Positions 45,689 to 55,117 of a stretch of DNA of 63,189 nucleotides are shown here, piece by piece. A program made the translations under genes and the position numbers. This DNA is from Glycomyces luteolus. GTDB lineage: Bacteria; Actinomycetota; Actinomycetes; Mycobacteriales; Micromonosporaceae. Position 1 is the first letter of the stretch; every line of letters begins with the position of its first letter. The stretch lies in contig NZ_JAPZVP010000006.1 in NCBI RefSeq assembly GCF_027622875.1, positions 1-63,189 of the forward strand, read 5' to 3'. The notes beneath the pieces were generated by a model that saw only the letters and a list, made by a program, of their open reading frames with translations, had not been told where the DNA came from and ran no database searches.

Positions 45689-46344
45689 ACGGAATCCACG
45701 GGGGAACTGTGAACGCCAAGACCACGATGAAGAGCAAACCGGAGCGGCGGCGCCCGCCGAGACGGACCGTCGCGCTGATCGCCTGCATCCTGGCCGCGCT
45801 CGGCTCCGCAGCAGTGTTCAGCCTGGTCGCCTTCACCAACGCTGAGGAGCGCACGACGGTCCTCGTGGCCCGCCAGGCCCTGGCGGCCGGCCACGTCGTC
45901 ACCAACGCCGATCTGGACGAGCGGGAAGTTGCCGCGGCCGATGTGGCCGATCTGGAGGCGATGGACGCCGACCATGCCAGCTCGGTCGTCGGCAAGGTCG
46001 TGGCGGTGCCGGTCACCGAAGGCGCGCTGCTCACCGAGCGGATGCTGGGCGACGCGGCGCTGCCGGAGCCCGGCCGGGTGACGGCGACGGTACTGCTGGC
46101 CGATGGGCGCTGGCCGACCGCGCTGGAGGCGGGCCTGCCGGTGACCGTGATGGGCGTGAACGCCGCCGGCGCTGCCTGGCAGACCGGGGCGGTAGCGCTC
46201 GGCATCGCCGTGCCCGAAGGCGGTGGCGGCGCTCTGGTGTCGCTCTCGCTGACCGCGGCCGACGCGCCGGCGCTCGCCGGGGCCGACCCGGCCTCGCTCA
46301 TGGTCGTCATCAGCGCCCCCACCGCACCAACAGGAGGGAACTGA
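45685..46344 (+). CDS. cpaB: SAF-domain protein, CpaB/RcpC-like
   Basis: 219 aa. One membrane segment (VALIACILAALGSAAVFSLV) followed by a SAF domain (VLVARQALAAGHVVTNADLD). CpaB/RcpC proteins line the Tad pilus channel outside the membrane. Confidence 0.82.
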   Translation: MNGIHGGTVNAKTTMKSKPERRRPPRRTVALIACILAALGSAAVFSLVAFTNAEERTTVLVARQALAAGHVVTNADLDEREVAAADVADLEAMDADHASSVVGKVVAVPVTEGALLTERMLGDAALPEPGRVTATVLLADGRWPTALEAGLPVTVMGVNAAGAAWQTGAVALGIAVPEGGGGALVSLSLTAADAPALAGADPASLMVVISAPTAPTGGN

Positions 46345-46347
46345 ATC

Positions 46348-47124
46348 ATGGGACTCATCGCCGTCGCCAGCATGGCCGGAGCCCAGGGCGTCACGACGAC
46401 CGCGCTGGGATTGGCCGCCTGCTGGCCTGAGGGCGAGGCGGTGCCGGTCCTGGTCGAGTGCGACCCGTCCGGAGGCGACCTGGCCGCCCGCTGGAACCTC
46501 GAAGTCCGCCCGGGCCTTGCCGAAACCGGCCAGGCCGCAGCAGCGACCGACCAGCCCGGCCCCGAAGTCCTCACGGCAGGGGCCCAGCAGATCGAGGTCG
46601 CCGGCCGAGACGTGACGGTCGTGTGCGCCTCTCTGGGCGGAGCCGAGGTGGCACCGGCGCTCGCGGTCCTGGCCGCCCCCGGGTCGAAGGCGATGCACGA
46701 CCCGGACGGGTGGATCGTGGCCGACCTTGGCCGCCTGGACGAGCACTCACCGACGTGGCCGCTGGTTGCCGCTGCGGATTGCACGGTGCTCGTGGCCCGG
46801 TCGCACCTGGAGGGCCTGGCGCATCTGCGCGGCCGATTCGAGACGCTCGCGCGCCGGTTCCGGGGGCGGTTCACCGTGGCACTGACGCCAGGCGCCTACC
46901 GGCCGAACCAGGCGCAGGACCTGCTGCGCGCTGCGGGTTTGACGGTCCCGGTGGCGGGGCTTGCGGGCCCGGCCCGGCCGATCGGCCCGGACCCGATCGG
47001 GTGGCGGGGACGCCGGGCCCTGGGCACCTGGCACGACCTCGCCGCCGCCGTCCGCGACCGCGCGCTCGCCCAGCCGCCCTTGGCCATCGAAGCGGGAACT
47101 CGCTCCGGGGAGGAGCGGTCATGA
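46348..47124 (+). CDS. tadZ: ParA/MinD-like ATPase, TadZ/CpaE-type
   Basis: 258 aa. Degenerate N-terminal P-loop region (SMAGAQGVTTTALGLA, lacking the Lys pair), VECDPSGGDLA switch region and WIVADLGRLDEHS. Such proteins localise the Tad machine. ATP binding is doubtful given the missing Lys. Confidence 0.75.
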   Translation: MGLIAVASMAGAQGVTTTALGLAACWPEGEAVPVLVECDPSGGDLAARWNLEVRPGLAETGQAAAATDQPGPEVLTAGAQQIEVAGRDVTVVCASLGGAEVAPALAVLAAPGSKAMHDPDGWIVADLGRLDEHSPTWPLVAAADCTVLVARSHLEGLAHLRGRFETLARRFRGRFTVALTPGAYRPNQAQDLLRAAGLTVPVAGLAGPARPIGPDPIGWRGRRALGTWHDLAAAVRDRALAQPPLAIEAGTRSGEERS

Positions 47125-48428
47125 CCACCTCGACGGCGCGACTCCCATTGGGAGGCACGGACATGGCCGATGAGGCCGCCGTGGTGGAGCGCCTGTGCAT
47201 CGCCGCCAGGGGGATCCTGGCCGAGCGTGAGGCCCCCGACGCGGCCGAGCGGCCCGCGGCGATCGCAGCCGCAGCGGAGCGGGCGGTCGCCGAGCACAGC
47301 CAAGAGCTGCTGCGCGCCGGCTCGGCCCCGGTCGATGCCGCCGGGCAGCGGCGCCTGCGCGGCGCCATCGAGGCCCGCCTGTCAGGACTCGGGGCCTTCG
47401 CGCCCCTCCTCGCCGATGAATCCATCGAGGACATCTGGTGCATCGGATTCGACAACGTCCACATCGTCCGCGCCGGCGACGTCAGGGAGCGCTCCGCACC
47501 GATCGCCGGGTCCGATGCCGAACTGGAGGACCTGGTCCGCGGCATCGTCTCGGCAGGCGGAGCCGATACCGAGCGGCGCTTCGACGCGGCCAACCCGATG
47601 GTGAACGCCCAGTTGCCCGACGGGTCCCGCCTGCACGCGACCATGGGCGTCTCCGACCGCATCACGGTCTCGATCCGGCGCCACCGCATGGTCGAGGCCA
47701 GCATCGACGACCTCCAAGCCACTGGCATGTTCGATCCCGATATCGCCGCGTTCTTCCGTGCGGCGGTCGCGGCCCGGTTCAACATGATCATCTCCGGGCC
47801 GTTCCGCTCGGGCAAGACCACCCTGCTCGGCGCACTCGCCGGGCTCCTGCCGCCCGAAGAGCGGCTCATCACCATAGAGGACGCCCGAGAGCTGGGCCTG
47901 CACCGCGACTCCCGGCACAGCCAGGTCGTCTCGTTCGAGACGCGGGAGGCCAACATCGAAGGCGCCGGCGAGATCAGCGCCTCCCGCCTGTTTCGCGAGG
48001 CACTGCGCATGAGCCCGGACCGGATCATCGTCGGCGAAGTCCGCGGCGGCGAGGTCCGGGTCATGCTCGAGGCGATGTCGACCGGCACCGACGGGAGCCT
48101 GTGCACGATGCACACCAGCTCCAGCCAAGGCGTGTTCTCGAAAATCAAGAGCTTCGCACGCGACGGCGGCCTCGACCCCGAAGCCTCAGCTGAGAAGATC
48201 GCCGAGGGCCTGGACTTCGTCGTCCAGATCCGCCACACCAAAGCCCGCGGCCGCTACATCGCCTCGATCCGCGAAGTCCGCGGCGCCGACGGCATCCAAG
48301 TGGCCAGCAACGAACTGTGGGAGCCGACCAACGACGGCCGCGCACTGTTTCGGACCATGCCCAGCGCCGAACGGGCCGAGCGGCTCGCAGATCACGGCTG
48401 GACCCAACCCGAACTGGCGGGGTGGTGA
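47121..48428 (+). CDS. tadA: TadA/CpaF pilus assembly ATPase
   Basis: 435 aa, ATGA overlap upstream. Walker A GPFRSGKTT, Asp box ITIEDARELGL, Walker B DRIIVGEVRGGE and His box LCTMHTSSSQG, all in the order of VirB11-like secretion ATPases. It powers pilin assembly from the cytosol. Confidence 0.93.
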   Translation: MTTSTARLPLGGTDMADEAAVVERLCIAARGILAEREAPDAAERPAAIAAAAERAVAEHSQELLRAGSAPVDAAGQRRLRGAIEARLSGLGAFAPLLADESIEDIWCIGFDNVHIVRAGDVRERSAPIAGSDAELEDLVRGIVSAGGADTERRFDAANPMVNAQLPDGSRLHATMGVSDRITVSIRRHRMVEASIDDLQATGMFDPDIAAFFRAAVAARFNMIISGPFRSGKTTLLGALAGLLPPEERLITIEDARELGLHRDSRHSQVVSFETREANIEGAGEISASRLFREALRMSPDRIIVGEVRGGEVRVMLEAMSTGTDGSLCTMHTSSSQGVFSKIKSFARDGGLDPEASAEKIAEGLDFVVQIRHTKARGRYIASIREVRGADGIQVASNELWEPTNDGRALFRTMPSAERAERLADHGWTQPELAGW

Positions 48429-48430
48429 CG

Positions 48431-49291
48431 ATGCACTGGACCATTGCCGCCGTGCTCGGCGGAGCGTTCGGGCTCGCTGTCGCCGGCGCGGTGCTGGCCG
48501 CCCGACCACCGAAGCCCGCCGACGTCACCGCACCCGTGACGAGCCGGGCCGCAACGGTTCCGGTGCTGCGCGTGGCGCTAGTGGTGTTGGCGGCGGGGGC
48601 GGTATTCGCGGCCACCCGCTGGCCGGTCGCTGCCGCAGCCGCCGGCCTCCTCGCTTGGTTCGCGCCCAGGATCTTCGGCGGCGCCAAGGAGTTCGAGACG
48701 GCCATGGAGCGCATCGATGCCGCCGCCGCGTGGGTCGAGTCCTTGCGCGACAACCTGATCGCCGCCGCCGGCTTGGAGGCGACCATCGTCGCCTCGGCCC
48801 GCCGCGTCCCACCGGGCCTGCGGACAGAGATCGAAGCGCTCGCAGGCGCCCTACGCGCTGGGACGCCGCTGCGGGCCGCGCTGCTCGACTTCGCCGCCGC
48901 GGCCAACGACCCGACCATCGACGACGCCGTGATCGCACTTCTGGAGGCGTCCTCCAGCGCCGGGAACCTCGCTGCGGTTCTCACCCGCTTGGCCGAGGAA
49001 GCCCGCGAGGAAGCGGGGAGGCGGATGCGCATCCGCGCCGCGCGCGCCCGCATCCATACCGCCGCGCGGGTGATCACCATCGTCATCGTCGCCATGGCCG
49101 CGCTGCTGATCGCCTTCGGCGGCTCCTATCTGGAGCCGTACGACGGCCTTGCCGGGCAGGTCGTGCTGGCGTTCGTGTTCGGCCTCGGTGCGCTTGGACT
49201 GTGGTCGTTGTATCGGCTCGCCGCCGAGCCCGAACCGCCGAGCCTGCTGCGCCCGGCCGATGGCGCGAACCTGGAAGGAGCCCGGACGTGA
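48431..49291 (+). CDS. tadB: TadB-like inner membrane protein
   Basis: 286 aa. Two N-terminal and two C-terminal membrane segments flank a type II secretion F domain (ALAGALRAGTPLRAALLDFA). Partner of the ATPase in the membrane platform. GTG 48425 is an alternative start. Confidence 0.88.
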   Translation: MHWTIAAVLGGAFGLAVAGAVLAARPPKPADVTAPVTSRAATVPVLRVALVVLAAGAVFAATRWPVAAAAAGLLAWFAPRIFGGAKEFETAMERIDAAAAWVESLRDNLIAAAGLEATIVASARRVPPGLRTEIEALAGALRAGTPLRAALLDFAAAANDPTIDDAVIALLEASSSAGNLAAVLTRLAEEAREEAGRRMRIRAARARIHTAARVITIVIVAMAALLIAFGGSYLEPYDGLAGQVVLAFVFGLGALGLWSLYRLAAEPEPPSLLRPADGANLEGART

Positions 49292-50136
49292 ACGTGCTCA
49301 TCCCGATCGTCCTCGGCGGCGTCTTCGGCACCGCCGTCACCGCTGGTGTCTTCGTGCTGCGTCCCGCCCGGCCCGCGCCGGCCGCGACGCTCCAGACCCT
49401 CACCGGCACTGCCCCGACAGGCCGAACGGAGACGGCCGACCGTGCGGGGTTCCCGTCGGACCGGGTGCGGCAGGACCTGGCCGCGATCGGCCAGACCCCG
49501 GCCGCCTACCAGCGCCGGCTGTTCCGGATCGTCGCGACCGCAGCCAGCGCGCCGCTGCTCCTCGCCGGGCTCTTGGCGCTGTCCGGGACCGGGATCGGGC
49601 TCTTCGTGCCGCTCGGCCTGTCGGTGTTCGCCGCGCTCATCGCCTACCAGTTCGCCACCGCGCAGGTGCGCGTCGCCGCTACCGAAGCGCGGGATGAGTA
49701 CCGGCGGGCCCTGGCCGCCTATCTCGGTCTGGCCGCGATGCGCCTGTCCGCGGGCGCCGGGATCGAGTCGGCGCTGCGCAAGGCCGCCGCCGCAGGCCAC
49801 GGCCCGGCATTCGAGGCCATCCGCGCTGCCCTCGACCGGGCCGCCGTCCTCGGCCAGACCCCGTGGGACGCCCTGGCCGACCTCGGCGAGCGCATCGGCG
49901 TCGCCGCGTTCGAGCAGCTCGGCGCGACCGCTGGCCTCGCCGGTGAATCCGGGGCGCGCATCGGCAAGTCCGTGGCCGACCGCGCCCGGGCCTTGCGCCT
50001 GGCACGCCTGGCTGAGCTCGAGACGAAGGCGAACATCGCCACCGAGCGGATGAGCCTGCCCATCGTCGCGCTCGCCTCCAGCTTCCTGCTGCTGATCGGC
50101 TACCCGTCGATCACCGCCGTCCTGACAGGACTTTGA
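49288..50136 (+). CDS. tadC: TadC-like inner membrane protein
   Basis: 282 aa from GTG 49288 behind GGAAGGAG. The same F-domain architecture as TadB (AMRLSAGAGIESALRKAAAA; C-terminal ALASSFLLLIGYPSITAVL). Overlaps tadB by 4 bp. Confidence 0.88.
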   Translation: MNVLIPIVLGGVFGTAVTAGVFVLRPARPAPAATLQTLTGTAPTGRTETADRAGFPSDRVRQDLAAIGQTPAAYQRRLFRIVATAASAPLLLAGLLALSGTGIGLFVPLGLSVFAALIAYQFATAQVRVAATEARDEYRRALAAYLGLAAMRLSAGAGIESALRKAAAAGHGPAFEAIRAALDRAAVLGQTPWDALADLGERIGVAAFEQLGATAGLAGESGARIGKSVADRARALRLARLAELETKANIATERMSLPIVALASSFLLLIGYPSITAVLTGL

Positions 50137-50176
50137 ACTACCGACCGCAACTACTGGAATCGATTACGGGGGAATC

Positions 50177-50368
50177 ATGTACAGCACCTATCTTGACTGG
50201 ATCCGCTGCCAGACCTGGCACCTGCGGCAAGCCGTCCGCGAGGACGGCGGCAGGGGCGGGATGTCTGACGAAGTCTCGTGGATGGCCATCATCGTTGGTG
50301 CCGCGATCACGGCCGCCGGGCTCATCGCCGCGGCCGTCGTCGCCAAAGCCGGCGGGATCGCCTTCTAG
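50177..50368 (+). CDS. flp: Flp-like pilin
   Basis: 63 aa. A short charged N-terminus, then one hydrophobic helix (VSWMAIIVGAAITAAGLIAA) at the C-terminal end with a Glu shortly before it, as in Flp pilins. It would be cleaved by the prepilin peptidase at 54404. Confidence 0.78.
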   Translation: MYSTYLDWIRCQTWHLRQAVREDGGRGGMSDEVSWMAIIVGAAITAAGLIAAAVVAKAGGIAF

Positions 50369-50378
50369 GTGGTCTGCC

Positions 50379-50807
50379 ATGGTCAGCACACCGCTCCCGC
50401 TGCTGGGCTCGCCGGTTCGAGGCCGCGATCGCGGGGCCGGCGTCGTCGAATCGGTGATCGCCGCGCCCGTGCTCATGTTGATGCTGCTCCTGGTCATCCA
50501 GGTCGGCATCTGGGCGCACGCCCACCACGTCGCGGCGGCGGCCGCGCAGACCGCACTCGCCACCGCACGCGCCGAGGAGGGCTCGGCCGGGACCGGTTCG
50601 GCTGCGGGCGCTGAAGCCCTCGGCGTCAACGCCGGCGGCGCGCTCGAAGGGGTCGCCGTCGAGGTCGACCGGGGTGCCGAGACCGTCACGGTCACCATCA
50701 CCGGGCAAGCGCCCTCGATCGTGCCGATCCCCGGTCTGGACTGGGACGTCGAGGCATCGGCGACCGGCCCGGTCGAACGGTTCATCCCCTCGGGAAGCGG
50801 AGGCTGA
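50379..50807 (+). CDS. tadE: TadE-like pseudopilin
   Basis: 142 aa. GAGVVESVIAAPVLMLMLLL is the TadE-type start with Glu in the processing region, then a beta-rich outer domain. Confidence 0.8.
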   Translation: MVSTPLPLLGSPVRGRDRGAGVVESVIAAPVLMLMLLLVIQVGIWAHAHHVAAAAAQTALATARAEEGSAGTGSAAGAEALGVNAGGALEGVAVEVDRGAETVTVTITGQAPSIVPIPGLDWDVEASATGPVERFIPSGSGG

Positions 50808-50809
50808 CC

Positions 50810-51244
50810 ATGCGCGAAAGGGATCCATTCCTCACAGCGCCCCCCGGCCTCGCGCCCCGGCGGCGGTCCGACGCGGGCTCGGCCGCGGTAGAGCTGGTGC
50901 TCATGGCCCCGATTCTGATCGCCTTGACGCTGCTCATCGTCGCCGCCGGTCAGATCGTCCAGGGCCGGATCGACACCGACGGCGCCGCGCACGCCGCGGC
51001 CCGGGCCGCCAGCCTCGAACACACCATGGCGGCGGCCCAGTCCGCCGCCGAAACGGCGGCCACTGCGAGCATGGGCGACCAGTGCGGCAGCGCGACGGTT
51101 GGCCTAGCCGGGGATCTGGAACCCGGAGGGACGGTGACCGCGACGCTCTCGTGCACCATCAGCGTCGACTCCCCGGTCTGGTCCTCCTACGAGGTCACCT
51201 CAACTGCCTCCTCCCCTGTCGACGCCTGGCGGGGTGAACCCTGA
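50810..51244 (+). CDS. TadE/TadF-like pseudopilin
   Basis: 144 aa. SAAVELVLMAPILIALTLLI matches the TadE helix. Outer part contains two Cys (CGSAT, LSCTI) that could form a disulfide. One base overlaps the next gene. Confidence 0.8.
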   Translation: MRERDPFLTAPPGLAPRRRSDAGSAAVELVLMAPILIALTLLIVAAGQIVQGRIDTDGAAHAAARAASLEHTMAAAQSAAETAATASMGDQCGSATVGLAGDLEPGGTVTATLSCTISVDSPVWSSYEVTSTASSPVDAWRGEP

Positions 51245-51732
51245 TGCGCGCCCAGACCCTGCCGTTCCCCGGCATCCGCGACCATCAAGCGGAGCGCGAT
51301 GCGGGATATGCGACCGCGCTCATCCTGGTCATGTTCGCCGCGCTCATCGCCGTCCTCGGCTTGGTCGTCGACGCCGGCGGCGCTGCGGCAGCCGATGCCC
51401 GCGCCCAAACCGCCGCTGCCGAGGCAGCCCGCGCGGGCGCGAGCGAGATCGACCTGGACTTCCTACGCACCAACAACGTCATCCGGCTCGACCCCTCCGC
51501 CGCCCAGGCCGCCGCCAGCGCCTGGCTGAGCGCCACCGGCCACACCGGGACCGCCTCGGCCACCGTCGCCGAGGTCACCGTCACCGTCGAAGCCTCCCAC
51601 CCCACCCAGATCCTCACCGCCGTCGGCATCGGCGCCATCCCCGTCACCGCGACCGCGACCGCTGGCCCCGATCAGGGCACCGACCTCGCCGCGCCACCAG
51701 CCGCACCGTCAACCGAAGGGAACGGGCCATGA
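51244..51732 (+). CDS. TadG-like pilus protein
   Basis: 162 aa. GYATALILVMFAALIAVLGL helix followed by VVDAGGAAAADARAQTAAAE, the TadG/Tad-like N-terminal motif. Shorter than full TadG and lacks a VWA domain. Confidence 0.75.
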   Translation: MRAQTLPFPGIRDHQAERDAGYATALILVMFAALIAVLGLVVDAGGAAAADARAQTAAAEAARAGASEIDLDFLRTNNVIRLDPSAAQAAASAWLSATGHTGTASATVAEVTVTVEASHPTQILTAVGIGAIPVTATATAGPDQGTDLAAPPAAPSTEGNGP

Positions 51733-54407
51733 CTCGTCTTGCCGCGCACCACGACACCCCGTCCGCGAAGGCTTCGATGGCCGCCAGGGCGCTGTGGGGC
51801 ACCGCCGCCGGGATCGGCCTCGCCGTGCTGCTCGTCGGCGTCCCGGTCGTACTGACCACCGCATTCGGCTGGCCGCCCGCGCTGCCCACCGGCGACGAGA
51901 TCACCTACTGGCAACTCCACGAAGCCGACCTCGCGTGGAAGCTCCTGGGCCTGGCCGGCTGGGCGGTGTGGGCCTGGATGGCGGCCGTGCTCATCGGCCA
52001 GATCGTCCACGCCCTGCGCTGGGGCCTCAGCCCCCAGACCCTGCGCGACACGGCCAGTCCGGCACGGTGGCTCGCCGGCGCCCTCATCGGAGCCGTCGCG
52101 GCCGCAATCCCGACCGCAGGCGCCAGCGCCGCGACCCCCACCGTCCCCGCGGCTACCAGCCTCGACACCGGCGAGGCCGCAGCCGATACCGACCGGACCA
52201 CCGCTCCCCGGCCGCTGGTGTGGGCAAGCCCGAACGCTGCCACCACGGCGTCGACCACCGCAAGCGACACCGAAGTCGAGGCAGCCGATGCTGAAGGGAC
52301 CGTCCACACCGTGCAGCGGGGAGAGAACCCGTGGACGCTCGCCGAGCACTATTACGGCGAGGGCGCGCAGTGGCAGGCGATCTGGAACGCCAACAAGGAC
52401 ACGGTCCAACCCGACGGGCGAACCTACACCGATCCCGGCGAGATTCACCCAGGCTGGCACCTGGTCATCCCCGACCACACCGATACCGGGGAGGAAGCGG
52501 ACGAGGACGGCTTCATCCGCGAGACCGTCGAAGACGGCGAGAGCCTCTGGGGCTACGCCGAGCAGTATCTCGGCGACGGCTCCCGCTACGACGAGATCGC
52601 CGACCTCAACGACGACCGTGTCCAGGCCGATGGCAGCACGCTCACCGACCCCGCTGTCATCCTCAACGGCTGGGACATCCTGATCCCGACCGACCAGGCC
52701 CACAGCCCTGAAGCACCGGCTGAAGAACCTCCCGGGCCCGGGCCCGAGGACGATCCGGCCGAAGGCGACGACGGTCCCGTCCCTGACACGCCAGCGCCGA
52801 CACCGGCAGAACCCACCGCTCCCGCACCGGAGACGACCGATCAACCAGCCGGTCCCGAACCCAGCAGAAACAACGACGCGGCGTCGGAAGCCGACAGCGA
52901 TCAGTCGTCCTCGAACCCGTTCGACGCCGTCCCCTTCGGGATCTGGCTGACCGGCGGCACCTGCCTGGCCGCCGCGACCGTCGCCGCCCTCGCCGCACGC
53001 CTGCGCCGCAAACACAGCAGCAACCTCCACGACGCCGCATCGGCGAGCCCGGACGACCCGATGACCGGGCGGCTCTCGGACTTGGAAACCATCATTGAGG
53101 CCGAGAACCGCAAACTCACCACACCTACAGACGACCAAGTTGACGTGGCATCGGTGACGGTGGCCGTCGGCGCCGACCGCGCCCCAGTCGACCTGCGCCA
53201 CCTGACCGGAGCCGGCATCGGCCTGCTCGGACCCGGCCAGCACGGGGTCGCCCGCGCCGCCATCATCGCCGCCGCCACCGCAGGGGTCCATGTACGCCTG
53301 ACCGAGGCCGCGAACCTGCGCCTCGACCTCGACGCCGACCAGCTACCCGAGCAGGTGCGGCTGGTCGACGACCTCGAAGCCGCCACCGATATCCAGACCG
53401 GTGGCGAGGCCGTGGTCGTGTGCGCCGATACCGAGGTCGACGAGAGCACTCGAACAGGGCTCGATGGATTCCTCGCCGCCGACGGGCACGGGGCGATCAT
53501 CCTCGGCGAATGGGCGCCGGCCACCGTCCACGCAGCCGGCGACGGCACCGTCGAAGCGACCACCGGAATCCCCGACAACCTCGGCATGCTCCACATCGCC
53601 GACCGTGACACCACTACCGCGCTCCTGAAAGGACTTCAGGAGGACAACCAGCCCGAGATCCCCGAGCCCGACGAGGCCGAAACGCCGAACACCAAGCTCT
53701 CCGCCGACGACGCGACGCAGGAGCCCGAGCCGCTAATGGAGGTCGCTGACGACAGCGCCGACGAGCCCGCACCAGAGGCCACGCCGCCAACCACCGCCGA
53801 TACCGCCTCGTCGGCTCCGCACCTGTGCCTGTTCGGCACGCCCGAAGTCTACGTCGGGGAACAGCCGGTCGTGTTCAAGAAAGGCAAGCGTGCCAAGGCA
53901 TTCCTGGCCGCGCTCGCCCTCGCCGACGAGCCCTTGAGCCGCGCCGATCTGATGACCGCGGTCCTGCCCGGCTACGACGACCCGACCCGGGCCCGCACCA
54001 ACCTCAACACCATCGGTTCCTCGCTCCGAGCGAACCTCCAAGACGCAACCGGCACCAAGACGACCGTCTATCACTGGGACAAGGCCACCGACCGGTACGA
54101 ACTCGAGCCCGGCGCCTTCACGACCGATCGCGACGCCTTCGACGCCGCCGAACAATCCGCCGCGCTCGCCACCGACCCGGCCGAGGCCGCCGCACACCTC
54201 GAGGAAGCGGCCCGCCTCTACACCGGTGACCTCGCCCCGGACCTCCACACCCCGCAAGCGGAAGAGCTCCGCGCCCAGTACCGCGCCGCGGCCGCTCGTG
54301 CACTGCGGAAACTCGCCGGCTACTGGGTTGAGAATGGCGACGCTGCACGGGCCGAGCACTACCGATCCCGCGCCGGCGCCCTTGCCCCCGAACCGGACAC
54401 GAGGTGA
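51729..54407 (+). CDS. membrane protein with two LysM and a C-terminal BTAD domain
   Basis: 892 aa. Two or three membrane segments in residues 15-130, LysM-like repeats at about 192-241 and 265-318 (VQRGENPWTLAEHYYGEG; VEDGESLWGYAEQYLGDG), a Pro/Glu-rich linker, another membrane segment at about 400-425, a Rossmann-like middle domain, and a bacterial transcriptional activator domain from about 697 (LCLFGTPEVYVGEQPVVFKK). It thus joins wall binding outside with a regulatory-type domain inside. Such proteins recur at the end of actinobacterial Tad loci; a sensing role is inferred. Confidence 0.85.
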   Translation: MTRLAAHHDTPSAKASMAARALWGTAAGIGLAVLLVGVPVVLTTAFGWPPALPTGDEITYWQLHEADLAWKLLGLAGWAVWAWMAAVLIGQIVHALRWGLSPQTLRDTASPARWLAGALIGAVAAAIPTAGASAATPTVPAATSLDTGEAAADTDRTTAPRPLVWASPNAATTASTTASDTEVEAADAEGTVHTVQRGENPWTLAEHYYGEGAQWQAIWNANKDTVQPDGRTYTDPGEIHPGWHLVIPDHTDTGEEADEDGFIRETVEDGESLWGYAEQYLGDGSRYDEIADLNDDRVQADGSTLTDPAVILNGWDILIPTDQAHSPEAPAEEPPGPGPEDDPAEGDDGPVPDTPAPTPAEPTAPAPETTDQPAGPEPSRNNDAASEADSDQSSSNPFDAVPFGIWLTGGTCLAAATVAALAARLRRKHSSNLHDAASASPDDPMTGRLSDLETIIEAENRKLTTPTDDQVDVASVTVAVGADRAPVDLRHLTGAGIGLLGPGQHGVARAAIIAAATAGVHVRLTEAANLRLDLDADQLPEQVRLVDDLEAATDIQTGGEAVVVCADTEVDESTRTGLDGFLAADGHGAIILGEWAPATVHAAGDGTVEATTGIPDNLGMLHIADRDTTTALLKGLQEDNQPEIPEPDEAETPNTKLSADDATQEPEPLMEVADDSADEPAPEATPPTTADTASSAPHLCLFGTPEVYVGEQPVVFKKGKRAKAFLAALALADEPLSRADLMTAVLPGYDDPTRARTNLNTIGSSLRANLQDATGTKTTVYHWDKATDRYELEPGAFTTDRDAFDAAEQSAALATDPAEAAAHLEEAARLYTGDLAPDLHTPQAEELRAQYRAAAARALRKLAGYWVENGDAARAEHYRSRAGALAPEPDTR

Positions 54408-55054
54408 TCACCGCCGCCGTGCTCAGCGGCACCCTCGCCGCAGTGCTCGGGCAGTACGCATTTCGGCTCGAACCCGCTTACGCCGGACGCTTCGCACCCG
54501 ACCTCACCGGGCCCCAGCGCCGCCATACGACCGTGGCGATCGCGATCTTCGGCGCCGCGGCTGGGGGGACAGCGGCCCTCCTTGCCCCTGCCAGGCCGGC
54601 GTCGGCCGCCCTGATTCTTGCCGCTGGCACCGCTCCTGCTCTGGCGTTCATCGACGTCCGCGCCATGCGTCTCCCGCTGGTCCTCTCCGGGCTGCTCGCC
54701 GCGGCGGCGGCCTGCGCGTTCGGCACCGATGCCCTCGTCCACGGCACCTGGTCGCAGTTCCGGTCGGCTCTCGGCGCGGCATGCGCGATTGGGATCCTCG
54801 CACTGGCCTGGTGGTATGCCGCCAATGGACGGATCGGGCTCGGCGACGTCGCCCTCATCGCCGTCATCGCCTTCTACCTGGGCTGGCACGGATGGGCCCT
54901 CGCCTGGCTCGGCATTCTTGCCGCCCTGCTCATCGCCGCCGCGATCGCCGCCATCCACAAGCTCCGCCGTCGCACGCGCGGCGACTTGATTCCGGCCGGC
55001 CCTGCACTCCTGGGCGGCTGGTGGCTGACCGCCCTGCTTGCGGTGACAGGCTAA
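54404..55054 (+). CDS. tadV: A24 family prepilin peptidase
   Basis: 216 aa from GTG 54404, overlapping the BTAD gene. Polytopic, with the two catalytic Asp: D84 in AFIDVRAMRLP and D148 in GRIGLGDVAL. It should process the Flp pilin and the TadE-like proteins encoded just upstream. Confidence 0.88.
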   Translation: MITAAVLSGTLAAVLGQYAFRLEPAYAGRFAPDLTGPQRRHTTVAIAIFGAAAGGTAALLAPARPASAALILAAGTAPALAFIDVRAMRLPLVLSGLLAAAAACAFGTDALVHGTWSQFRSALGAACAIGILALAWWYAANGRIGLGDVALIAVIAFYLGWHGWALAWLGILAALLIAAAIAAIHKLRRRTRGDLIPAGPALLGGWWLTALLAVTG

Positions 55055-55117
55055 CGGCCGAACCGCTCGATGAGCCTCGCATACGATCCGAGACGCAAGA
55101 GAACGGGCAGTCTTTCC

